From the NCBI GenBank assembly GCA_030689795.1, contig JAUYEO010000334.1, forward strand, positions 1-7,119: a stretch of 7,119 nt of DNA, in the 5' to 3' direction. Shown piece after piece: positions 1 to 7,023 of this stretch. Positions within the stretch are counted from its first letter, which is position 1; each line of letters begins with the position of its first letter. The notes under the pieces were generated by a model. That model saw only the letters and a program-made list of their open reading frames with translations. It was not told where the DNA came from and did not search any database. Origin of the DNA: Desulfobacterales bacterium (GTDB taxonomy: Bacteria; Desulfobacterota; Desulfobacteria; Desulfobacterales; RPRI01). Both the position numbers and the translations under genes were made by a program.

Positions 1-18
1 CCGTTATATTGTGTGCCT

Positions 19-22
19 GGAG
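19..22 (+). promoter_or_regulatory. Ribosome binding site of valS
   Basis: GGAG followed by an 8-base spacer to the ATG at 31. It is the only purine-rich Shine-Dalgarno-like string before the gene. It decides between three in-frame start candidates (13, 25, 31) in favour of 31. Confidence 0.6.
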
Positions 23-30
23 TAATGTTT

Positions 31-2697
31 ATGAGTTCCGATTTGCTTGAGAAAGGTTATGAGCCCGAGGGAGTTGAAAAACGCTGGTATCAATTCTGGG
101 AGAAAGAAGGGCTTTTCAGTGCCGGGGAAAACAGCGATAAAAAAAACTATTCCATAGTTATTCCACCACCCAATGTAACGGGCGTTCTCCACATGGGACA
201 TGCCCTCAATGTCACCATGCAGGATATACTTTGCCGCTACAGAAGATTGCGGGGCTACAACGTGCTCTGGATGCCCGGCACGGATCATGCCGGAATTGCG
301 ACACAGAATGTTGTCGAAAAGAAGCTTGCCGCCGAAAAAACCGACAGGCATAAACTCGGTCGGGAAAAATTCATAGAAGCCGTCTGGGAATGGCGCAGCC
401 AATCCGGGAGCGCAATTATCAACCAGCTTAAGCGCCTCGGGGCATCCTGCGACTGGAAACTCGAACGGTTTACAATGGATGCAGGTCTTTCGCTGGCTGT
501 CCGCAAGGTTTTTGTTCAGCTTTATCACGAAGGGCTTATCTATAGAGGAAATTACATAATCAACTGGTGCCACCGCTGTCATACCGCACTTGCCGATCTT
601 GAAGTTGAACACGAGGAGATCGACAGCCATCTTTATTATATCCGGTATCCGTTCCCCGACGGTTCGGACGGTATCGTTATTGCCACAACACGTCCGGAGA
701 CCATGCTTGGCGACACCGCGGTTGCGGTTAACCAGGATGATCTCCGCTACCAGAATTTGAAAGCAGTTTCAGTCATACTCCCCCTTTTAAACAGAGAAAT
801 ACCCGTAATCAGGGATGTCTATGTTGACATGGCTTTTGGAACCGGCGCCCTTAAAGTAACGCCTGCTCACGATCCCAATGACTTTGAAATCGGAAAACGG
901 CACAATCTTCCGGAAATAAAGATCATAGGAGACGACGGGAAAATGACTCCTGATGCCGGAAAATTCGAAGGGCTTGACCGGTTTAAATGCAGGGAAGCCG
1001 TTATCAAAGCGTTGAAGAAAGAAGGGCTCCTGGAAAAAGTTGAACCGATAAAGCACAATGTCGGGCACTGTTACAGGTGCAAGACTATTATCGAGCCCAA
1101 TTTGTCCAGGCAGTGGTTTGTGAAGGTGAAACCCCTGGCCGAGAAAGCAATAGAAGCTGTTGAAACCGGACGAACCAGGATTGTTCCTGAAATCTGGACC
1201 GGCACATATTACGACTGGATGAATAATATTAAAGACTGGTGTATCTCCCGGCAGATATGGTGGGGCCATCAGATACCTGCCTGGACATGCGAAAAATGCG
1301 GACATCTTATCGTATCAATGGAAACACCCGCAACGTGTCACGCATGCGGGAGCGACCTCCTCGTTCAGGAGACCGATGTCCTTGACACATGGTTCAGCTC
1401 AGCGCTCTGGCCATTTTCAACAATGGGGTGGCCTGAAGAGACCAGGCTGCTCAAGACCTTCTATCCGACATCCGTCCTTGTTACCGGCTTCGACATCCTC
1501 TTCTTCTGGGTAGCCCGGATGATGATGATGGGCATTCATTTCATGAACGACGTCCCCTTTAAAGATGTTTATGTTCATGCGCTTGTCCGGGATGAAGAGG
1601 GCAAGAAAATGAGCAAGTCAAAAGGAAACGTTATCGACCCGTTAAACATAATAGATCAATACGGGACGGACTCCTTCCGCATGACGCTTGCGGCATTTGC
1701 CGCACAGGGCAGGGATATCAAGATGTCTGAAAAGAGAGTGGAGGGATACCGCCATTTTGTCAACAAGCTCTGGAACGCGGCCCGTTTCGCCCTCATGCAT
1801 TTAAAGCAGGGAGGCACGGAAATTAAACATGAAAATCTCTCTCTTCCCGACAAATGGATACTTTCAAGGTTAAAATCCGTAAGCGAAAATGTTTCGGCCG
1901 CCCTCGACAATTACAGGTTCAATGAAGCAGCCGGAGCTCTTTATAAATTTGTATGGCACGAGCTGTGCGACTGGTATCTTGAAGCCATAAAGCCGTCTCT
2001 TTACGGACACAAGGGGGAAGAGAAAAAGGATGCCGCCCTGGGCACGCTTCGGCGGGTTTTCCATGACACACTTATCCTTCTTCACCCTTTTATCCCTTTT
2101 GTCACGGAAGAGATCTGGCACAAGCTTCCCGGAACGGAGGGGTCCATCATGAAAGCCGTATTCCCTTCGGATGAAAATGATTTTCAATCTCTCTCCTGCG
2201 ATCCTGAAGCGGAACCGATGATGGAGCTCATAATTGAGGTCATAACAGGAATAAGAAATATAAGAGGCGAAATGAACATCACGCCTTCAGCATCCCTTGA
2301 TGTCATCCTCCATTCGGATGACGGGGCCGTGAGAAGCATAATATCACAGAACGAGGATATTATCGTTGATCTCGCAGGCCTTAAATCCTTTTCAGTCAAA
2401 AAACCCGGGAAACGGCCGAAAAAGGCAGCCATGGGCGTTACAGAAAGGGCAACAATATATATTTCCCTTGAAGGAATAATAGATTTTTCAAAAGAAAAAG
2501 ACCGCCTTGAAAAAGAGCTCGGAAAACTGAAAGATGAGATAGCGGCTTCGAACAAGAAACTGAGCAACGAAGATTTCCTGAGAAAGGCTCCCGATGATAT
2601 AGTGGAAAAGGTAAAAGAAAAGTACCGGATTTTAGTTGAAAAACAGCAGAAACTCATGTCGAATCTTGACAGAATAAAGAGTATTGAAGCGGAATAA
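31..2697 (+). CDS. valS: Valyl-tRNA synthetase (valine--tRNA ligase), class I
   Basis: Cytoplasmic enzyme that activates valine with ATP, charges tRNA-Val, and hydrolyses mischarged Thr-tRNA-Val. With the ATG at 31 it is 888 residues, normal for bacterial ValRS. Visible in order: the HIGH-type signature HMGH at residues 54-57 inside PPPNVTGVLHMGHALN; the GTDHAGIATQ block; the CP1 editing domain with TTRPE at 219-223 and AHDPND ending near 284; CxxC pairs at 180/183, 347/350, 420/423 and 436/439, probably structural zinc sites; KMSKS at 526-530; the anticodon-binding domain from about 607 (DKWILSRL); and a C-terminal coiled-coil tRNA-binding arm at about 814-888. ATG 31 is preferred because GGAG at 19-22 lies 8 bases upstream. 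In-frame GTG 13 and ATG 25 are upstream alternatives, but ATG 25 is only 2 bases from that GGAG. First gene of the valS-nadC-rhomboid cluster visible here; its promoter lies outside the window. All catalytic motifs are intact. Confidence 0.98.
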   Translation: MSSDLLEKGYEPEGVEKRWYQFWEKEGLFSAGENSDKKNYSIVIPPPNVTGVLHMGHALNVTMQDILCRYRRLRGYNVLWMPGTDHAGIATQNVVEKKLAAEKTDRHKLGREKFIEAVWEWRSQSGSAIINQLKRLGASCDWKLERFTMDAGLSLAVRKVFVQLYHEGLIYRGNYIINWCHRCHTALADLEVEHEEIDSHLYYIRYPFPDGSDGIVIATTRPETMLGDTAVAVNQDDLRYQNLKAVSVILPLLNREIPVIRDVYVDMAFGTGALKVTPAHDPNDFEIGKRHNLPEIKIIGDDGKMTPDAGKFEGLDRFKCREAVIKALKKEGLLEKVEPIKHNVGHCYRCKTIIEPNLSRQWFVKVKPLAEKAIEAVETGRTRIVPEIWTGTYYDWMNNIKDWCISRQIWWGHQIPAWTCEKCGHLIVSMETPATCHACGSDLLVQETDVLDTWFSSALWPFSTMGWPEETRLLKTFYPTSVLVTGFDILFFWVARMMMMGIHFMNDVPFKDVYVHALVRDEEGKKMSKSKGNVIDPLNIIDQYGTDSFRMTLAAFAAQGRDIKMSEKRVEGYRHFVNKLWNAARFALMHLKQGGTEIKHENLSLPDKWILSRLKSVSENVSAALDNYRFNEAAGALYKFVWHELCDWYLEAIKPSLYGHKGEEKKDAALGTLRRVFHDTLILLHPFIPFVTEEIWHKLPGTEGSIMKAVFPSDENDFQSLSCDPEAEPMMELIIEVITGIRNIRGEMNITPSASLDVILHSDDGAVRSIISQNEDIIVDLAGLKSFSVKKPGKRPKKAAMGVTERATIYISLEGIIDFSKEKDRLEKELGKLKDEIAASNKKLSNEDFLRKAPDDIVEKVKEKYRILVEKQQKLMSNLDRIKSIEAE

Positions 2698-2698
2698 A

Positions 2699-3526
2699 AT
2701 GCATTCCATAAAACATTTAATTCAAATTGCTCTTGAAGAAGATATCGGCCCCGGTGATATCACAACTGATAATGCGGTTGACCCTGAAATTACAGGCAAA
2801 GGCATTATTCTGGCAAAAGAGCCTTTGACGCTGGCAGGCCTTGAAGTTGCCGGGGATGTTTTTGCCTTTATCGATCCTCAGGTTGTTTGCAGGTTTCTTT
2901 TCAAAGACGGTGATGATGTTGCAAACGGCGATATCGTCATGGAAGCGGAGGGAAGACTGCGCACTCTCTTAAAAGGCGAGCGCACGGCATTAAACTTTAT
3001 CCAGCGGCTCTCCGGAATTGCCACAAACGTACGTTCTTACGTAAAGCATCTTGACGACAGAAATATCCGCCTTGTCGACACCCGTAAAACTACTCCCGGA
3101 TGGAGGGTTCTTGAAAAATACGCTGTGCGGGTCGGAGGCGCTTATAATCACAGGATGGGATTATATGACGGTGTCCTGATAAAGGATAATCATATTATTG
3201 CATGCGGCGGAATTACAAAAGCAATCGAACGGGTCCGGGATAAAGTCTCCCACCTTGTAAAAATCGAAGTTGAAGTTTCAGACCTCTCTTCCGTAAAAGA
3301 AGCTCTTGCCGCAAAGGCTGATGTCATCATGCTCGACAACATGAATATAGGCCTGATAAAAGAGGCGGCTGCTATCATAGGCAAAAAAGCGATCATAGAG
3401 GTTTCAGGCGGAATCACTAAAGAAAATCTGAAGTCCTTTTCAGGCTCAGGGGTTGATCTTATTTCAGTCGGAGCGCTCACCCACTCTGCAAGGAGTGTGG
3501 ATCTGAGCATGCGCATCATCCAATGA
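2699..3526 (+). CDS. nadC: Nicotinate-nucleotide pyrophosphorylase (quinolinate phosphoribosyltransferase)
   Basis: Catalyses quinolinate + PRPP to nicotinate mononucleotide, CO2 and pyrophosphate, the third step of de novo NAD synthesis, in the cytoplasm. The protein is 275 residues, the usual NadC length. An N-terminal alpha/beta sandwich (about 1-110, including EEDIGPGDITTD and GERTALN at 93-99) precedes the phosphoribosyltransferase barrel. Family-typical blocks are DTRKTTPG at 127-134, the HRMGLYDGVLIKDNH block starting at 151, EVEV at 190-193, MLDN ending at 214, SGG at 236-238 and SVGALTH at 256-262. Charged substrate-binding residues in these blocks are present. ATG 2699 is chosen because the protein then begins directly with the conserved HLIQIALEEDIG segment. 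An in-frame TTG at 2684 would overlap valS. The start is one base after the valS stop and the stop overlaps the next gene by 4 bases, indicating co-transcription. Neither nadA nor nadB is in the window. Confidence 0.97.
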   Translation: MHSIKHLIQIALEEDIGPGDITTDNAVDPEITGKGIILAKEPLTLAGLEVAGDVFAFIDPQVVCRFLFKDGDDVANGDIVMEAEGRLRTLLKGERTALNFIQRLSGIATNVRSYVKHLDDRNIRLVDTRKTTPGWRVLEKYAVRVGGAYNHRMGLYDGVLIKDNHIIACGGITKAIERVRDKVSHLVKIEVEVSDLSSVKEALAAKADVIMLDNMNIGLIKEAAAIIGKKAIIEVSGGITKENLKSFSGSGVDLISVGALTHSARSVDLSMRIIQ

Positions 3527-4494
3527 TACCGCTTCGCGACACAATACCCTCCAGAAACCATCCGGTAGTAAACAACTCCATTATAGGCATCAATATTGTC
3601 GTTTTTCTTATCCAGCTCACACAGGGATCCGCTCTTTACGATTTCGATTACCTGTACGGCCTTGTGCCGGCACGCTATTCAATACCGTATATTTCCTACT
3701 ATTTTTCCGCCACAGAGCAGATTTTCCCCTTCATATCCTTCATGTTTCTTCACGGCGGATTTCTCCATCTTATAAGCAACATGTGGACCCTCTATATATT
3801 CGGGGACAATGTTGAAGACAGGCTGGGACCGGTCCGTTATCTGGTCTTCTACCTCGCATGCGGGCTTTCATCGGGACTGACACATCTTTTTTTCAATTAT
3901 TATTCCGACCTTCCGACTATCGGGGCGAGCGGGGCTATTGCCGGAGTGATGGGAGCTTACTTCATACTATATCCCAAATCAAAAATACTGACTCTAATTC
4001 CCATAATTATTATTCCCTGGATTACTGAGATATCGGCTTTTTACTTTCTTGCTTTCTGGTTTTTACTTCAGTTTCTCAATGCTGCGGGAAGCGGCGGACA
4101 GGCCGGCGGAATCGCATGGTGGGCGCATATAGGGGGATTCTTATTCGGAATACTGTTCCTGAAGATTTTCCTGAAAATCCCGGAAACCGGCTTAACCGGC
4201 ATGACAAGAAGTTTGACTGAGAAGAAAAAAAGCCACAGACTGCAGATTATAAGGCCGGTCGGTTCGGAAAATGATATTGATCTTCACGGAACCCTTCAAA
4301 TCACACCATACGAGATGACTCTTGGAGCGCAGAAGATAGTCAGCGTTTCTCTGGGCTTCCGGAAAAAACTTTACAAAATTGTGGTGCCTCCTGGACTGGC
4401 GGATGGAAGCATGCTGAGATTGAAAGGGCTTGGTCTGGAAATGAAAGACGGGATTAAAGGGGACCTTCTGCTCAAAATGGTCATAAAGCCATAA
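3523..4494 (+). CDS. Rhomboid intramembrane serine protease fused to a DnaJ C-terminal-like domain
   Basis: Predicted inner-membrane protease of 323 residues. Residues about 15-217 form a rhomboid core with roughly six hydrophobic helices (near 18-35, 67-92, 104-125, 132-150, 155-186, 197-217). The H77-x4-H82-x3-N86 pattern matches the oxyanion-region residues of GlpG-type rhomboids. The GASG motif places the nucleophile at Ser136, and AHIGG in the last helix gives the dyad His202. Ordinary short rhomboids end about here. This one continues through a basic linker (about 218-250) into a soluble domain (about 251-323). That domain resembles the beta-sheet substrate-binding domain of DnaJ/CbpA: an LGAQK segment, then KIVVPPGLADGSMLRLKGLG at 285-304 and GDLLLKMVIKP at the end. 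No J domain or CxxCxGxG zinc repeats are seen. With six helices and positive charge after the last, the tail is inferred to be cytoplasmic. The start overlaps the nadC stop (ATGA) and lacks a good Shine-Dalgarno, suggesting coupled translation. The gene ends TAA TAG. Substrate unknown. Confidence 0.9.
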   Translation: MIPLRDTIPSRNHPVVNNSIIGINIVVFLIQLTQGSALYDFDYLYGLVPARYSIPYISYYFSATEQIFPFISFMFLHGGFLHLISNMWTLYIFGDNVEDRLGPVRYLVFYLACGLSSGLTHLFFNYYSDLPTIGASGAIAGVMGAYFILYPKSKILTLIPIIIIPWITEISAFYFLAFWFLLQFLNAAGSGGQAGGIAWWAHIGGFLFGILFLKIFLKIPETGLTGMTRSLTEKKKSHRLQIIRPVGSENDIDLHGTLQITPYEMTLGAQKIVSVSLGFRKKLYKIVVPPGLADGSMLRLKGLGLEMKDGIKGDLLLKMVIKP

Positions 4495-4500
4495 TAGATT

Positions 4501-5412
4501 TTATCTCAGGTCAAGCCTGTATGATTTGATCATCATTGCCGGGTGATAAGATTTTTTTACTTTCGCAAGACCCGGCATGCTCATGTCGCTCTCCTTGTTG
4601 ATGTATGTAAACCCGTCGAAAAGACTTTTTGCGCACAGGTTGTCAAAATACTGGTAAAGCCCCTTAATGCCTGCAAAAGCCTTTTCAAAGTGAAGCGCAC
4701 CCATCTCGTCTGTCAGATAAGAGGCGATTCCGAAAGCGCTTATCACGCCGTCAACACGAAGGTACAAGCCCCTTACATCAAGCAGATCGATATTCCGGAG
4801 TGTATTTATTACGGCCTCTTTCTCGCATGCCAGAGCATCATTATCGTACGAATCGCAGTCCCGCTCAAGGCACCATTGTTCCAGAAAATCGATGCACTCC
4901 GAGGAAACATCAGATTTTATCTTGCCTGTTTCAACCCGGTCTCTTGCGGCATAATCTCTTTCAAACTGATGGATGAGATTTCTTTTCTGAGAATACCTGT
5001 TCCCTTTAAGCTCGGAAAGGTCTTCCCTGAAATAAACATAGTCCGCATATTCTTTCTGAACCGTCATCTTGAAAAAAGACTCAACCTCATTTTCTCCAAA
5101 CTTTTCAATATAATCTCCGGGTACAAACCAGTAACTTTTAAAACCGAGCTTTCCGGCAAGCCTGTAAAGCTCCGCCGGAGTATATTCCCGTGAAGGTGAA
5201 ACAGGGAGTATCAGATGGCGTTTTTCTCTTTCTTCCGTAAATTCAGCCCCGATTACCAGGGCATCATTTTTTATTGCTCCGCATGGCGTGTAATCCTCAT
5301 TTCTCCAGGCTATAATCGAAGGGAGCGAATAGACACACAGGTTATATCTCTGGTGAATGAAAAACTTTTTTAACGCGGAGTAATCCGAATATTTAATCTC
5401 TTTCATTTTCAT
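4501..5412 (-). CDS. DUF2156 / LPG-synthase-C-like protein (GNAT-fold, unknown substrate)
   Basis: Soluble 303-residue protein resembling the DUF2156 family, related to the C-terminal catalytic domain of phosphatidylglycerol lysyltransferase (MprF) but without its membrane helices. Recognisable segments are KGNRYSQKRN at 136-145 followed by a phenylalanine-containing helix, the HFEKAFAGIKGLYQYF block at 241-256, and a C-terminal stretch starting YINKESDMSMPGLAKVKKSY at 270-289, typical of the family's second GNAT-like half. By family analogy it may transfer an acyl or aminoacyl group; donor and acceptor cannot be read from the sequence. The ATG at 5412 overlaps the stop of the upstream GNAT gene (ATGA). 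AGGA at 5420-5423 lies 7 bases before it, which favours this start over the ATG two codons later. It is the last gene of the minus-strand operon and ends 6 bases from the convergent rhomboid gene. Confidence 0.85.
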   Translation of the reverse strand: MKMKEIKYSDYSALKKFFIHQRYNLCVYSLPSIIAWRNEDYTPCGAIKNDALVIGAEFTEEREKRHLILPVSPSREYTPAELYRLAGKLGFKSYWFVPGDYIEKFGENEVESFFKMTVQKEYADYVYFREDLSELKGNRYSQKRNLIHQFERDYAARDRVETGKIKSDVSSECIDFLEQWCLERDCDSYDNDALACEKEAVINTLRNIDLLDVRGLYLRVDGVISAFGIASYLTDEMGALHFEKAFAGIKGLYQYFDNLCAKSLFDGFTYINKESDMSMPGLAKVKKSYHPAMMIKSYRLDLR

Positions 5413-5828
5413 TTCGATATCCTGAGCATCGGCATCGAATCAGACATTTTTTTGAACCCGAAATGACTGTAAAAATCATCTGAATTCCCTTCGGCAATAA
5501 GCCCTATCCATTTTATGCCGTCTTCCTCAAGCCGGGAGACCAGCCGCTTTAAAATTTCCGCGCCTATCCCCTTTCCTCTGTATGAATTCATTACGGTAAG
5601 ATCCTGGATATATGAGTCGCTTCCCCTGTCGCTGATCGCCCTTCCCATTCCGACGATCTCTTCATCTTCCATTGCAACCATGAAGCAGTGACTGCCTTTT
5701 ATAATCTGCTTAACCAGAGAAGGATCATCCGGCATATTTTTGCCCCACCAGCCGGCTGAACGGTAAAGACCTGTTATCTGTCTGATCTGATCTGAAGAGG
5801 GGTCAACCAGGAAGGTAAAATTCAGCAT
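5409..5828 (-). CDS. GNAT-family N-acetyltransferase, small
   Basis: A 139-residue single-domain protein of the Gcn5-related acetyltransferase superfamily, predicted to transfer an acetyl group from acetyl-CoA to an amine. The acetyl-CoA pyrophosphate loop (motif A) is RGKGIG at 84-89, after the beta-4 strand DLTV near 76-79. Motif B is FYSHFGF at 119-125, followed by a short C-terminal strand. Length is normal for the compact members of this family. The substrate (small molecule, peptide or protein N-terminus) cannot be assigned. The start overlaps the end of the upstream response-regulator gene by 7 bases and has no convincing Shine-Dalgarno, so translation is probably coupled. Its stop overlaps the start of the DUF2156 gene by 4 bases. 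Both downstream products of this operon thus have GNAT-type folds. Confidence 0.92.
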   Translation of the reverse strand: MLNFTFLVDPSSDQIRQITGLYRSAGWWGKNMPDDPSLVKQIIKGSHCFMVAMEDEEIVGMGRAISDRGSDSYIQDLTVMNSYRGKGIGAEILKRLVSRLEEDGIKWIGLIAEGNSDDFYSHFGFKKMSDSMPMLRISK

Positions 5829-6757
5829 TTTCTGTCTTCGGTTTTTTCGGATTCTTTAATAAAAATGGGGGTGACTTTGTTCCGGCCGTTCTGTTTTGAC
5901 AGATACATGGCTTTATCCGCCCTTTGAACAAAATCCTTTATATCTTCTTTATGGCAATACTGCGTAACCCCTATACTTATTGTAAGGTTTACAAGTTTTT
6001 CGGGAGAAGGGTTAAACATCTGGCTTTCCGTTGCACTTCTTATTCTTTTCCCGACACCGACCGCTTTTCTGCCGGTTGTTTCAGGCAGAAGAATCGTAAA
6101 TTCCTCACCGCCGTATCTGTGGGCCGAATCCATAATCCGCAAACATGAACTGATAACCTGACCTATCTGGAAAAGGGCCTTATCCCCTTCAAGATGGCCG
6201 TGTGTATCATTGTATTCTTTAAAATGGTCAATATCCAGAAACAGAATGGAAAGAGGGCGCTTGTACCTGTTTGCCCTGTCCGCTTCAAGCTCAAGCTGGG
6301 AATAAAAATGCCTTGAATTGTAAAGATTCGTGAGGCTGTCGGTTATGGCAAGCTTTTCCAGCTTTCCAAGCATCAGGTAGCGTTCTTTGGCCAGCTGCCG
6401 TTCCTTTAACACCCTTTTCAGCCTCAGCAAAAGCTCTTCCAGCCGGAACGGTTTGAAGATAAAATCACTCGCCCCTTTACCTATGGCATCAACATAGGAG
6501 AAATCTCCGCTGTAGCCGGTTACGACAATAACTTCGGAATCAAAATCTTTTTTTATTATATCGGTTAGCTCAAGACCGTTCATCCCGGGCATCATTATAT
6601 CGGTCACAACGACATCGATTTGATTTGTCTTTAAAATCTCAATCGCTTCAAAAGCGCTTTCCGCCTTTAAAGATTTGTACCCGGCAAATTCAATGAAATC
6701 GCTCATTGAACTTCTTATTCCAGGGTCATCGTCAACTATTAATATAGTAGCTTCCAT
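5822..6757 (-). CDS. Response regulator with GGDEF domain, predicted diguanylate cyclase
   Basis: A 311-residue REC-GGDEF protein of the PleD/WspR type, expected to make cyclic di-GMP from two GTP when phosphorylated. The receiver domain (about 4-117) has acidic-pocket residues D10 and D11, phosphoacceptor D53 in VVTDIMMPGMNG, switch T80 and conserved K102 in KPF. A helical linker (about 112-138) leads to the GGDEF domain (about 140-297). That domain has DSLTNLYN at 140-147, metal-binding D175 in FLDIDHFK, the catalytic GGEEF at 216-220, and an RxxD inhibitory I-site at R207-D210, so product inhibition is expected. Every key residue for phosphorylation, catalysis and feedback is present. No cognate kinase or DNA-binding domain is present. 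First gene of a three-gene operon with overlapping junctions. The start ATG at 6757 is preceded only by a weak purine stretch (CGGAAAA). Confidence 0.96.
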   Translation of the reverse strand: MEATILIVDDDPGIRSSMSDFIEFAGYKSLKAESAFEAIEILKTNQIDVVVTDIMMPGMNGLELTDIIKKDFDSEVIVVTGYSGDFSYVDAIGKGASDFIFKPFRLEELLLRLKRVLKERQLAKERYLMLGKLEKLAITDSLTNLYNSRHFYSQLELEADRANRYKRPLSILFLDIDHFKEYNDTHGHLEGDKALFQIGQVISSCLRIMDSAHRYGGEEFTILLPETTGRKAVGVGKRIRSATESQMFNPSPEKLVNLTISIGVTQYCHKEDIKDFVQRADKAMYLSKQNGRNKVTPIFIKESEKTEDRKC

Positions 6758-6765
6758 TTTTCCGA

Positions 6766-6794
6766 TTGTTTTATCAGTATTACAGGCTTATAAT
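6766..6794 (+). promoter_or_regulatory. Weak candidate sigma-70 promoter reading into the inverted repeat
   Basis: A perfect TATAAT at 6789-6794 lies 17 bases after TTGTTT (6766-6771), which matches only three of six -35 positions. Transcription would start near 6801 on the plus strand and run through the hairpin at 6843-6895, away from the minus-strand operon. The region is AT-rich, so a chance match is quite possible. Confidence 0.2.
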
Positions 6795-6842
6795 AATCTT
6801 TGTAAATTTTGCCGGTCTTGACATGTTTCAGATTTATCTGTT

Positions 6843-6895
6843 AGGAGCCGTTACAAAATAACCATTACATTGTTGACCATTTTGTTACGGCTCCT
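6843..6895. repeat. 53-bp inverted repeat with 17-bp arms, possible miniature element or hairpin
   Basis: Left arm 6843-6859 (AGGAGCCGTTACAAAAT) and right arm 6879-6895 (ATTTTGTTACGGCTCCT) are inverted copies that pair at 16 of 17 positions; the single mismatch is 6852 against 6886. A 19-base spacer separates them. If the element is taken as GGAGCC...GGCTCC (6844-6894), the trinucleotide TTA stands directly on both sides (6841-6843 and 6895-6897) as a possible target-site duplication. The arms resemble insertion-sequence terminal repeats placed almost back to back, but no transposase is nearby. As RNA it would form a long hairpin; it is not followed at once by a T-run, so a canonical terminator is doubtful. 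Confidence 0.75.
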
Positions 6896-7023
6896 TATGC
6901 CGCATTTTTTTACAGCGGCTTAGAGAGGCAATCTTTTTAAAAATATTGAGCTTTTTACTTTTTTACCTTTAAAAAATGATGATGTCAACCTTCATCCATA
7001 TGGAATAGGATGGAAATTCCCTT

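Noticed and set aside
13..30. GTG at 13 as the valS start
   Set aside because: GGAG at 19-22 sits inside this extension and is correctly spaced only for ATG 31; the added residues are not part of the conserved ValRS start.
4..630. Long minus-strand open frame opposite the 5' part of valS; similar ones at 787-1305 and 2184-2657
   Set aside because: They lie entirely antisense to well-supported valS and show no recognisable domain; their composition is that of a shadow frame.
2684..2698. TTG at 2684 as the nadC start
   Set aside because: It would overlap the valS end by 14 bases with no ribosome site; ATG 2699 fits the family N-terminus.
4537..4577. 8-bp inverted repeat TGCCGGGT / ACCCGGCA enclosing a T7 run, considered as a terminator
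   Set aside because: The T-run is in the 25-base loop, not after the stem, and both arms encode conserved residues of the DUF2156 C-terminus.
4543..5193. Plus-strand open frame of 216 codons opposite the DUF2156 gene
   Set aside because: It is antisense to a gene with clear family motifs and overlapping operon junctions, has no Shine-Dalgarno, and its translation resembles no family.
6818..6823. TTGACA on the plus strand as a -35 box
   Set aside because: No -10-like hexamer occurs at 16-18 bases downstream; the position falls on the start of the inverted repeat.
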